Shown in pieces: positions 13,358 through 20,781 of a DNA stretch of 22,219 bases (position 1 is the first letter of the stretch; every line of letters starts with the position of its first letter). The DNA comes from CALGFI01 sp036374435 (GTDB lineage Bacteria > Actinomycetota > UBA4738 > HRBIN12), in assembly GCA_036374435.1 (NCBI GenBank), contig DASUTU010000050.1:1-22219 (forward strand), in the 5' to 3' direction. Under the pieces are notes generated by a model. The model was given only the letters and a program-made list of their open reading frames with translations. It was not told the origin of the DNA and searched no databases. A program made the position numbers and the translations under genes.

Positions 13358-15013
13358 GTGCTGAACGAGCCTGGGTACAAACAACCGAAGTTCGTCTTCG
13401 TGACGGGCGGTGTGGCCTCGGGTCTCGGCAAGGGGATCACCACCGCCTCGCTCGGCCGACTCTTCCGTTCCCGCGGGCTCCGCGTGGCGCTTCAGAAGCT
13501 CGATCCGTACGTCAACGTCGACCCGGGGACCATGAACCCGTTCGAACACGGCGAGGTGTTCGTGCTCGACGACGGCGCCGAGACCGACCTGGACCTCGGC
13601 CACTACGAACGGTTCACCGACGAGAACTTGCATCGTGGCTCCAACCTGACCACCGGCGCCGTGTACAGCGCGGTGATCTCGAAGGAGCGGCGCGGCGACT
13701 ACCTCGGCAAGACCGTGCAGGTCATCCCGCACATCACCGACGAGATCAAGGAGCGGATCCGCCAGCACGCGGCCGCGGAGAACGCCGACCTGGTCATCGT
13801 CGAGGTGGGTGGCACGGTCGGGGACATCGAGTCGCTCCCGTTCCTGGAGGCCATCCGCCAGCTCCGCAACGAGGTGGGGCGGGACCGGTGCGCCTTCGTG
13901 CACGTGAGCCTGATGCCGTTCATCGGCCCCTCCGGCGAGCTCAAGACCAAACCCACGCAGCACTCGGTGAAGGAGCTCCGGTCCCTCGGGATCCAGCCCG
14001 ACGCGATCGTCTGTCGGTCGGACCGCGTGATCGGACGCCACCTGAAGGAGAAGGTCAGCCTGCTCTGCGACGTCCCCATCGAGGGCGTGATCTCGGCGCC
14101 GGACGCGGACTCGATCTACCGCGTCCCGTTGGTGCTGCACGTCGAGGGGCTGGATCGTGTGCTGGCGAACCATCTGCGCATCGACGCGGAGCCGGACCTC
14201 GCCGAATGGCGAGCGCTGGTCGAGCGCATCGACGCCGCCTCCGACCGGGTCCGGATCGCCATCGTGGGCAAATACGTGAACCTCCGCGACGCCTACCTCT
14301 CGGTGATCGAGGCGCTCAAACACGGTGGGTTCCACCATGGGGTGGGGGTCGACATCCGGTGGATCTCCTCGGACGAGCTCGAGGGCGGGGACGTGGAGAC
14401 GGTCCTGGCCGGGATCCACGGCATCGTGGTGCCGGGCGGCTTCGGGTGGCGCGGCGTGGAGGGCAAGCTCGACGCCGTGCGATACGCGCGGGAGGAGGGC
14501 GTGCCGTACCTGGGCCTGTGCCTCGGCCTCCAGTGCGCCGTGATCGAGTTCGCGCGCAACGTCTGCGGGCTGGAGGGCGCCAACTCCTCGGAGTTCGACC
14601 CTGCGACCCGCCACGCGGTGATCGACCTGCTCCCCGAACAGAAGAACGTGACCGACCTGGGCGGCTCGATGCGCCTCGGGGCGCAACCCTGCCACGTGGT
14701 ACCCGGCACGAGGGCGGAGCGGATGTACGGCGAACCGGTCGTCTACGAACGCCATCGTCACCGGTACGAGGTGAACCCGGCGTACCACGAGATCCTCTCG
14801 AGCAAAGGACTCGTGTTCTCCGGGCTCTCTCCGGACGGCCGGCTGGTCGAGATCATCGAGCTCCAGGACCATCCGTTCTTCATGGCGGGACAGTTCCATC
14901 CGGAGCTGCGGTCCCGCCCCACGCGGCCGCATCCCATGTTCCGAGACCTGATCGGCGCCGCCCTCGCGCGAGCCCACGCGGAGGCCTCCCGGACGGTCGT
15001 CGTCCCCGGATAG
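13358..15013 (+). CDS. pyrG: CTP synthase
   Basis: 551 aa, full length. Makes CTP from UTP, ATP and glutamine. The N-terminal synthetase domain has the P-loop VTGGVASGLGKG (15-26) and DPGTMNPFEHGEVFVLDDG (55-73). The class I glutamine amidotransferase domain (about 298-540) has VPGGFGWRG (358-366), nucleophile C388 in LGLCLG, and H514/E516 in GQFHPE. It starts at GTG 13358; the following Nudix gene starts 13 nt past its stop. Its place after steA-steB and before the Nudix gene is conserved in Actinobacteria. Confidence 0.98.
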   Translation: MLNEPGYKQPKFVFVTGGVASGLGKGITTASLGRLFRSRGLRVALQKLDPYVNVDPGTMNPFEHGEVFVLDDGAETDLDLGHYERFTDENLHRGSNLTTGAVYSAVISKERRGDYLGKTVQVIPHITDEIKERIRQHAAAENADLVIVEVGGTVGDIESLPFLEAIRQLRNEVGRDRCAFVHVSLMPFIGPSGELKTKPTQHSVKELRSLGIQPDAIVCRSDRVIGRHLKEKVSLLCDVPIEGVISAPDADSIYRVPLVLHVEGLDRVLANHLRIDAEPDLAEWRALVERIDAASDRVRIAIVGKYVNLRDAYLSVIEALKHGGFHHGVGVDIRWISSDELEGGDVETVLAGIHGIVVPGGFGWRGVEGKLDAVRYAREEGVPYLGLCLGLQCAVIEFARNVCGLEGANSSEFDPATRHAVIDLLPEQKNVTDLGGSMRLGAQPCHVVPGTRAERMYGEPVVYERHRHRYEVNPAYHEILSSKGLVFSGLSPDGRLVEIIELQDHPFFMAGQFHPELRSRPTRPHPMFRDLIGAALARAHAEASRTVVVPG

Positions 15014-15026
15014 CCGCGCGGGCGGC

Positions 15027-15545
15027 ATGGCGGACGAGCCGGACTCCGAGGACCTGGCGTTCGACGGCGCGGTCTTCTCCGTCGTTCGCGAGTGGTGGCC
15101 GGGCCTCTCCCACCCCTACGACGTGGCCCGCCACGTCGGCGCGGCCGCCGTCCTTCCGGTCACGCCCGACCGGGAGGTGCTCCTGGTCCGCCAGTTCCGG
15201 CCGCCCATCCGCCGGACGTTGGTCGAGATGCCGGCCGGCCTCCTGGACGTCCGGGAGGAGGATCCGGTCACCTGCGCCGCGCGGGAGCTGCTCGAGGAGA
15301 CGGGATACCGCCACCGCACGATCGAGTTCCTCGGGGGCATCTACACGACGGCCGGGTTCTCGAACGAATACGTCAGCCTGTTCTGGGCGCTCACCGAGCG
15401 GGAGCCGGAGCAGCCGCCGGAGGAGGGGATCGAGCTGATACGCCGGCCCCTGGACGAGATGGTCCGGGCGGCGCGCGCCGGCCACGTCCGCGACGCCAAG
15501 ACGGCCCTCGCCCTCCTGATGGTGGACGGAAGGCCGATCCGATGA
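15027..15545 (+). CDS. Nudix hydrolase, ADP-ribose pyrophosphatase type
   Basis: 172 aa. The ADP-ribose pyrophosphatase subfamily pattern is visible: VRQFRPPIRRTLVEMPAGLL leads into the Nudix box GLLDVREEDPVTCAARELLEETGY (71-94), with E68 upstream. The Gly-to-Glu spacing is six residues, one more than the textbook GX5E; I recall the same spacing in Rv1700, the M. tuberculosis ADP-ribose pyrophosphatase next to pyrG. It hydrolyses ADP-ribose or similar nucleoside diphosphates to AMP and ribose-5-phosphate. ATG 15027 has only a weak GGCGG upstream. The stop overlaps the next ATG by 4 nt (ATGA). Confidence 0.92.
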   Translation: MADEPDSEDLAFDGAVFSVVREWWPGLSHPYDVARHVGAAAVLPVTPDREVLLVRQFRPPIRRTLVEMPAGLLDVREEDPVTCAARELLEETGYRHRTIEFLGGIYTTAGFSNEYVSLFWALTEREPEQPPEEGIELIRRPLDEMVRAARAGHVRDAKTALALLMVDGRPIR

Positions 15546-16891
15546 CCAACCCCGATACCCGATACACGCGAAGCGGCGACACGAACATCGCCTATCAGAT
15601 CGTGGGGGAGGGCCCGCTGGATCTAGTGTACGTCCACGGCTGGATCTCGAACGTGGACCTCATGTGGGACGAACCGTCGTACGCCCGCTTCCTCGAACGG
15701 CTGGCGTCGTTCTCGCGCTTGATCCTGTTCGACAAGCGGGGGACGGGCCTGTCGGACCCCGTGCCGTTCGGCGAGCCGCCCACGCTCGAGCAACGGATGG
15801 ACGACGTCCGCGCCGTGATGGACGCCGCGGGATCCGAACGCGCGGCGCTCCTCGGGCATTCCGAAGGCGGCAACATGAGCATCCTGTTCTCCGCCACCTA
15901 CCCGAAGCGGACCTCGGCGCTGGTGCTCGTGGGGTGCTACGCCAAACGGATCCGCTCGGAGGACTACCCGTGGGCCCCGGCGTGGGAGGACCGGGAGCGT
16001 GAGATCGAGGAGACGGAGCGAACGTGGGCCGACGCCGACCTTGTCCGCTCTCTGGCGCCGAGCCGCGCCTCGGACGACGCCTTCGTCTCGTGGATGACGA
16101 GGTACCTGCGCGCGTCGGCGAGCCCGAAGGCGGCCGCGGCGCTGCTCCTGATGAACTCGATGATCGACGTGCGCGAGATCCTCCCGACCGTGCAGGTTCC
16201 GACGTTGCTCCTGTACCGGACGCACGATCGCGACGTGCGCGTCGAGGAGGGTCGCTACATCGCCGCGCGCATCCCGGGGTCCCGCCTGGTCGAGCTCCCG
16301 GGGGTCGATCACCTGATGTGGACCGGGGAATCCGGAGCCATCCTCGACGAGATCGAGACCTTCCTGACCGGGGCCCGCCGCGGCCCGGAGCCGGACCGCG
16401 TGCTGGCGACCGTCCTGTTCACCGACATCGTGGGCTCCACGGAGCGAGCGGCGGCGCTCGGGGACCGCGCCTGGCGCGACCTGCTGGAGCGCCACCACGG
16501 CGCCGTCCGTGCGCAGCTCCAGCGGTGGCGCGGGCGCGAGGTGGATACCGCCGGCGACGGCTTCCTGGCCACCTTCGACGGCCCGGCCCGCGCCGTGCGA
16601 TGTGCCGGCGCGATCGTCGAGGCGGTCCGCGAGCTTGGCCTGGAGGTACGGGCGGGCGTGCACACGGGCGAGGTGGAGCTCGCCGGCGACGAGGTCCGCG
16701 GGATCGCGGTTCACCTCGGGGCGCGCGTCGCGGCCCTTGCGCACCCGGGGGAGGTCCTGGTCTCGCGCACGGTTGCGGACCTGGTGGCGGGGTCGGGCTT
16801 GGTGTTCCTGGATCGCGGCGAACACGAGTTGAAAGGCATCCCGGGGAGGTGGCGGGTCCTCGCGCTCGAACCTCGAGCGGCGGAGCGATAG
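15542..16891 (+). CDS. Alpha/beta hydrolase fused to class III adenylate/guanylate cyclase
   Basis: 449 aa, two domains. Residues 1-280 form an alpha/beta hydrolase: YVHGW oxyanion loop, LGHSEGG with nucleophile S107, acid near D229/D231 (THDRDV), and H257 in GVDHLMW. Residues 285-449 form a class III cyclase: LFTDIVGSTE with metal ligand D295, VDTAGDGFLATFDGP with D339, and GIAVHLGARVAAL. The usual lysine before the second metal ligand (VKTxGDGF), which selects adenine, is Asp here (D335). The Asn of the VNxxAR motif is His, a change I recall in related actinobacterial proteins. The architecture matches Rv1900c-like proteins. Activity and base specificity are therefore uncertain. It overlaps the Nudix gene by 4 nt. 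Confidence 0.92.
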   Translation: MTNPDTRYTRSGDTNIAYQIVGEGPLDLVYVHGWISNVDLMWDEPSYARFLERLASFSRLILFDKRGTGLSDPVPFGEPPTLEQRMDDVRAVMDAAGSERAALLGHSEGGNMSILFSATYPKRTSALVLVGCYAKRIRSEDYPWAPAWEDREREIEETERTWADADLVRSLAPSRASDDAFVSWMTRYLRASASPKAAAALLLMNSMIDVREILPTVQVPTLLLYRTHDRDVRVEEGRYIAARIPGSRLVELPGVDHLMWTGESGAILDEIETFLTGARRGPEPDRVLATVLFTDIVGSTERAAALGDRAWRDLLERHHGAVRAQLQRWRGREVDTAGDGFLATFDGPARAVRCAGAIVEAVRELGLEVRAGVHTGEVELAGDEVRGIAVHLGARVAALAHPGEVLVSRTVADLVAGSGLVFLDRGEHELKGIPGRWRVLALEPRAAER

Positions 16892-16897
16892 GGCCGC

Positions 16898-16910
16898 GAC
16901 ACGAGGTGTC
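16898..16910 (+). promoter_or_regulatory. Inverted repeat between the cyclase and ald genes
   Basis: GACAC-GAG-GTGTC, a 5-bp dyad 7 nt past the cyclase stop and about 65 bp before ald. A second pair, GGCCG (16911-16915) and CGGCC (16928-16932), follows. This could be an operator for ald or part of a weak terminator; the sequence alone does not decide. Confidence 0.35.
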
Positions 16911-16944
16911 GGCCGGTTCGGCGAGAGCGGCCGACCCGGTCCGG

Positions 16945-16967
16945 TAGGCTTCGAAAGGAGAGAAGGG
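16945..16967 (+). promoter_or_regulatory. Candidate -10 box and RBS of ald
   Basis: TAGGCT (16945-16950) is followed by two purine-rich RBS candidates, GAAAGGAG (16953-16960) and AGAAGGG (16961-16967). The second is 7 nt before GTG 16975. TAGGCT is also the -10 proposed for the first TPR gene. No good -35. Confidence 0.4.
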
Positions 16968-16974
16968 CCCGACC

Positions 16975-18093
16975 GTGATCGTCGGAGTTCCCAAAGAGGT
17001 CAAGGACAACGAATACCGGGTGGCGCTCACCCCCGAAGGCGCCCGGGAGCTGGTCCGGGCCGGCCACCAGGTGGTGGTGGAGGACGGGGCGGGCGCCGGC
17101 TCCGCCATCCCGCTGGAGCGATACGTGCGCGCCGGGGCGGAGATCTTGCCGACGGCCGACGAGGTCTGGAACACCTCGGACTTGGTTCTCAAGGTCAAGG
17201 AGCCGGTCCCCGAGGAGTACGAGCGGCTCCGCGAGGGGTTGGTTCTGTTCACCTACCTCCACCTCGCGGCGAGCGGAGAGCTGACGCGAACGTTGCTCGA
17301 ACGCAAGGTGTCGGCCGTCGCCTACGAGACGGTCCAGCTGCCCGACGGACGCCTGCCGCTGCTCGCGCCCATGAGCGAGGTCGCGGGCCGGATGGCTCCG
17401 CAGGCCGCCGCCCGCCTGCTCGAGAAGGAGTACGGGGGGCGGGGGATCCTCATGGGCGGCGTCTCGGGTGTGCGTCCCGCCAAGGTGTTCGTGCTCGGGG
17501 CGGGGATGGCGGGCACGAACGCCGCGTGGATCGCGGCCGGGATGGAGGCCGAGGTCACCGTGGTCGACACCAACCTCGACAAGCTGCGGTTCATCGACCA
17601 GATCCACAAGGGACGCATCGTCACGCTGATGTCCGATCAGCTCACGCTGGAGCAGCGGGTCCGCGAGTCCGACGTCGTGATCGGCTCGGTGCTCGTGCCG
17701 GGGGCCCGCGCGCCCAAACTCGTGACCGAGGAGATGGTGTCGTCGATGCGGCCCGGCTCGGTGATCGTGGACATCGCGATCGACCAGGGCGGCTGCGTCG
17801 AGACCGCCCGCATGACGACGCATTCCGATCCGACCTACGTCGAACACGGCATCGTGCACTACTGCGTCGGCAACATGCCCGGGGCCGTCCCCAACACGTC
17901 GACCTACGCCCTGACCAACGTCACCCTGCCCTACGCGCTCGACATCGCGACGAAAGGTCTCGAGGCTGCCTGCCGCGAGGACCCTGCCCTGGCCCTCGGG
18001 GTGAACGCCTACGGCGGCGAGGTCACGAACGACGGCGTGGCCGAGGCGCACGGGATGACGCCGGCGACCCTGGCCGAGGTCGGGGTGGGCTGA
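16975..18093 (+). CDS. ald: Alanine dehydrogenase
   Basis: 372 aa, the usual length (about 371). It interconverts L-alanine and pyruvate plus ammonium with NAD(H). Catalytic and substrate residues sit at canonical positions: R15 (EYRVALTP), K75 (LKVKEP), H96 (YLHLAA) and D270 (DIAIDQGG). The NAD-binding Rossmann motif is VLGAGMAGTNAA (173-184), with VVDTN downstream. PGAVPNTSTYALTN is the conserved C-terminal signature. It has its own probable promoter. It is absent from the equivalent mycobacterial neighbourhood as I recall it, so it looks inserted between the Nudix/cyclase pair and xerD. Confidence 0.97.
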   Translation: MIVGVPKEVKDNEYRVALTPEGARELVRAGHQVVVEDGAGAGSAIPLERYVRAGAEILPTADEVWNTSDLVLKVKEPVPEEYERLREGLVLFTYLHLAASGELTRTLLERKVSAVAYETVQLPDGRLPLLAPMSEVAGRMAPQAAARLLEKEYGGRGILMGGVSGVRPAKVFVLGAGMAGTNAAWIAAGMEAEVTVVDTNLDKLRFIDQIHKGRIVTLMSDQLTLEQRVRESDVVIGSVLVPGARAPKLVTEEMVSSMRPGSVIVDIAIDQGGCVETARMTTHSDPTYVEHGIVHYCVGNMPGAVPNTSTYALTNVTLPYALDIATKGLEAACREDPALALGVNAYGGEVTNDGVAEAHGMTPATLAEVGVG

Positions 18094-18113
18094 GGCCGGA
18101 ACCGCCGGGCGCC

Positions 18114-19121
18114 GTGGCCGACGAGATCGAGCTTCAGGTCGAACGGTTCCTCGACCACCTGCTCGTCGAGCGCGGCCTGTCCACCCACACGATCGCGGCC
18201 TACCGGCGCGACCTCGGCAGATACGCCGGATCCCTTCGGGACCGCGGTGTGCGCGAGGGCGGGGCGGTGAAGGACCGGGACGTGTCGGCGCACATCGCCG
18301 CGTTGTCGGCCTCGACGTACGGCGACGGGAGGAGCTATCGGGCGACGTCCGTGGTTCGAGCCCTGTCGTCGATCCGCGCCTTCCACCGGTTCCTGCTGCG
18401 GGAAGGCGTGGCCGAGCGCGATCCCACCGCCGGCGTCGTGCGGCCGAAGCTGCCTCGCCGGCTGCCGAGGCCCCTGTCGGTCCAGGACGTCACTCGGCTG
18501 CTGGCCCAGCCGGACCCGTCCACGCCCCAGGGGCTGCGGGACCGAGCGGTGCTCGAGACGTTGTACGGGGCCGGGCTCCGGATCTCCGAGCTCGTCGGCA
18601 CCGACGTCGACGACGTCGACCTGGACGAGGGGAGCGTGCGCGTGTTCGGCAAGGGAGGCAAGGAGCGCGACGTGCCGCTCGGCCGGTATGCACGCGACGC
18701 CATCGGCGCGTATCTCGTCCGGGTCCGTCCCCAGATCGCGACGCGCCGGTCTCGATCCGCGATGTTCCTCAACCTGCGGGGAGGCCGCCTCACACGGCAG
18801 GGTTGTGCCGGGATCCTGGAACGCCACGCCGCCGCGGCCAAGCTCGGCAAGCGGGTGAGCCCGCACGTCCTCCGCCACTCGTTCGCCACGCATCTTCTCG
18901 AGGGCGGCGCCGACGTCCGGGTGGTACAGGAGCTGCTCGGTCACTCCAGTGTCGCCACCACCCAGGTGTATACGCTTGTCACCCGAGAACATCTGCGCGA
19001 GGTGTATTTCACGTCGCACCCGCGGGCCCGGGCGAACCCCTCCCGGGCGAGCAGGTCGGCGGCGGGATCCGGCACGGGGCCGGGATCCCCGGGACGGAGC
19101 AGGAGGAGGGATCCGGCGTGA
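18114..19121 (+). CDS. xerD: Tyrosine recombinase XerD
   Basis: 335 aa. SAM-like N-terminal core-binding domain (about 3-98: FLDHLLVERGLSTHTIAAYRRDL) and catalytic domain with the full set R156 (GAGLRISEL), K180 (FGKGGKERDVPL), H251 and R254 (HVLRHSFATHLL), H277 (LLGHSS) and nucleophile Y286 (TTQVYT). It resolves chromosome dimers at dif, usually with XerC and FtsK. Genomic position after pyrG and Nudix matches the actinobacterial XerD. The conserved fold ends near HPRA (302-305). A further 30-residue Ser/Gly/Arg tail follows, whose codons contain the RBS of the next gene. GTG 18114 has no strong RBS; it starts 20 nt past ald. Confidence 0.95.
   Translation: MADEIELQVERFLDHLLVERGLSTHTIAAYRRDLGRYAGSLRDRGVREGGAVKDRDVSAHIAALSASTYGDGRSYRATSVVRALSSIRAFHRFLLREGVAERDPTAGVVRPKLPRRLPRPLSVQDVTRLLAQPDPSTPQGLRDRAVLETLYGAGLRISELVGTDVDDVDLDEGSVRVFGKGGKERDVPLGRYARDAIGAYLVRVRPQIATRRSRSAMFLNLRGGRLTRQGCAGILERHAAAAKLGKRVSPHVLRHSFATHLLEGGADVRVVQELLGHSSVATTQVYTLVTREHLREVYFTSHPRARANPSRASRSAAGSGTGPGSPGRSRRRDPA
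19101..19110 (+). promoter_or_regulatory. Strong RBS inside the xerD 3' end
   Basis: AGGAGGAGGG, 7 nt before GTG 19118, one of the best Shine-Dalgarno matches in the window. It is encoded in the last codons of xerD, and the downstream start overlaps the xerD stop (GTGA), so the zinc-finger gene can be translated efficiently on its own. Confidence 0.75.
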
Positions 19122-19474
19122 TCGACCAGGCGAAGCTCGACGAGTTGCGGACGGCGCTCGAGGAGCAACGCTTGAACCTGCGCAAGGAGATCGCCGACCA
19201 GGGTGGAGACCCGGACTCCGACGATGCGTCGATCGACGTCGAACGCGGCTTCGCCGACAGCGCGCACAGCACGGCCGAGCGCGCCCGCCTGCTCTCGGTG
19301 ATGAAGGCCCTCCGTTCGAACCTCCGGTGGGTCGGTCGGGCGCTGACCAAGCTCGACCGCGGGACCTACGGCGTGTGTGAGCGGTGCGGGAACCCGATCC
19401 CGATCGAACGTCTGGAGGCGCTGCCGTGGGCGATCCTGTGCGTCGACTGCGCCCGCAAGGGCGAGGGACGCTGA
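19118..19474 (+). CDS. DksA/TraR-family C4 zinc-finger protein
   Basis: 118 aa. A helical N-terminal coiled coil (about 3-80) with an acidic turn DPDSDDASID (31-40) leads to a C4 zinc finger CERC-x17-CVDC (C87, C90, C108, C111), exactly the DksA/TraR spacing. Such proteins bind the RNA polymerase secondary channel and alter initiation. In Actinobacteria the role of DksA-like proteins is less clear than in E. coli. GTG 19118 is supported by the strong RBS. It ends one base before the deoB start. Confidence 0.92.
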   Translation: MIDQAKLDELRTALEEQRLNLRKEIADQGGDPDSDDASIDVERGFADSAHSTAERARLLSVMKALRSNLRWVGRALTKLDRGTYGVCERCGNPIPIERLEALPWAILCVDCARKGEGR

Positions 19475-19475
19475 C

Positions 19476-20666
19476 GTGTCGTCAGCCGGCCGGGGAGCCC
19501 TCGTCCCGCGCGTTCTGATCCTCGTGTGCGACTCGTTCGGCGTCGGAGACGCCCCAGACGCGGAGGCCTACGGCGACGGGGGGTCGGACACCCTGGGCAA
19601 CACCGCCCGTGCGGTCGGAGGCATCGACGCGCCGAACCTCGGCGCGCTCGGGCTCGGCCTGTTGACGGAGATCGAGGGGGTGACTCCGCGCGCGGAGCCG
19701 GGGACGGCGCACGGCCGCCTCACGGAGCGTTCGGCCGGCAAGGACACGACGACCGGTCACTGGGAGATGGCCGGCATCGTCCTGGACGCTCCCTTCCCGC
19801 TCTACCCGGAGGGGTTCCCCCCCGAGATCATCGAGCCGTTCTCCTCCTCCATCGGCCGGGAGGTGCTCGGGAACGTCCCGGCGTCGGGGACCGAGATCAT
19901 CGCCGAGCTCGGGGAGGAGCACCTTCGCACCGGGCGGCCGATCGTCTACACGAGCGGGGACTCCGTGTTCCAGATCGCCACGCACACGGACGTCGTGTCG
20001 CTCCAGCAGCTCTACGACTGGTGCCGGACGGCCCGGCGGTTGCTGGTGCGCCCCCACAACGTCGGGCGGGTGATCGCGCGTCCGTTCACCGGCCCGGTCG
20101 GCGAGTTCGTCCGGCGCCCCGAGCGGCGGGACTTCTCCGTCCCACCCCCCGGTCCGACGTTGCTGGATCGATGCCAGCAGGCGGAGCTCTCCGTGTACGG
20201 GGTCGGCAAGATCCAGGACATCTTCTCCCACCAGGGATTGACCGAGGCAAGGTATTCGGATTCGAACGACCACGGCGTCGACATCACGGTGGCGTACCTG
20301 TCGCGGCCTGCACCGTCGCTCGTGGTCAGCAACCTGGTGGACTTCGACAGCAAATACGGGCACCGGAACGACCCCGAGGGGTACGCGCACGCCGTCGAGG
20401 CGCTCGACGGCCGCATCCCCGAGCTCGTCGAGGCGCTCGACGGCGGCGTCTTGTTCCTCACTGGAGACCATGGGTGCGACCCGACCACGCCGTCCACGGA
20501 TCACTCCCGGGAGCGCACGCCGCTGCTGGCCGCCGGCCTGTCGGGCGGGCCGTACGACGTGGGCACGCGTTCGACGTTCGCGGACCTCGGGGCCGCGGCG
20601 GCCGAGCTGCTCGGCGTGCCGTGGGACCTGGAGGGGCGGGGCTTCGCCCGGGAGCTGGGGTGGTGA
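19476..20666 (+). CDS. deoB: Phosphopentomutase
   Basis: 396 aa, typical length. Interconverts (deoxy)ribose-1-phosphate and -5-phosphate. Alkaline-phosphatase superfamily metal and catalytic motifs: LVCDSFGVGDAPDA (16-29, metal Asp), SAGKDTTTGHWEM (86-98, with the phosphorylated Thr), NLVDFDSKYGHRNDPEGYA and LTGDHGCDPTTPSTDHSRE near the C-terminus. GTG 19476 lies 1 nt after the zinc-finger stop. The product pathway joins directly with the phosphorylase encoded next, so the two form a nucleoside-salvage pair. Confidence 0.97.
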   Translation: MSSAGRGALVPRVLILVCDSFGVGDAPDAEAYGDGGSDTLGNTARAVGGIDAPNLGALGLGLLTEIEGVTPRAEPGTAHGRLTERSAGKDTTTGHWEMAGIVLDAPFPLYPEGFPPEIIEPFSSSIGREVLGNVPASGTEIIAELGEEHLRTGRPIVYTSGDSVFQIATHTDVVSLQQLYDWCRTARRLLVRPHNVGRVIARPFTGPVGEFVRRPERRDFSVPPPGPTLLDRCQQAELSVYGVGKIQDIFSHQGLTEARYSDSNDHGVDITVAYLSRPAPSLVVSNLVDFDSKYGHRNDPEGYAHAVEALDGRIPELVEALDGGVLFLTGDHGCDPTTPSTDHSRERTPLLAAGLSGGPYDVGTRSTFADLGAAAAELLGVPWDLEGRGFARELGW

Positions 20667-20692
20667 CGCCCTCCACCGTCCGCTCGACATCG

Positions 20693-20763
20693 AGGGTTCG
20701 AGATCCGGCGGTGCGGCTCGACCCTGGACCTCCAGTGGAGCTTGGGCTCGAGGACTGCTCAAG
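20693..20763 (+). promoter_or_regulatory. Structured leader between deoB and the pyrimidine phosphorylase gene
   Basis: The 115-bp gap holds two possible hairpins. One is a 9-bp stem with a one-base bulge (20693-20702 with 20717-20725, 14-nt loop). The other is CTTGGGC/GCTCAAG (20741-20747 and 20757-20763, one G-T wobble). Between them is an 11-bp dyad CTCCA-G-TGGAG (20730-20740). This may be an operator or leader, or chance in GC-rich DNA. Confidence 0.35.
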
Positions 20764-20781
20764 GGCGCTCGGGGGGCGAAG

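Noticed and set aside
13340..15028. Antisense open frame of 562 codons opposite pyrG
   Set aside because: It mirrors the pyrG codons, has no known motif, and pyrG is intact on the other strand.
15311..15545. Possible frameshift fusion between the Nudix gene and the hydrolase-cyclase gene
   Set aside because: Each has a complete domain and its own start; the 4-nt ATGA overlap is the ordinary coupling seen throughout the window.
20690..20710. GGTTCGAGATCC resembling a tRNA T-arm
   Set aside because: The flanks do not form the 5-bp T stem, and there is no acceptor stem or anticodon arm around it.
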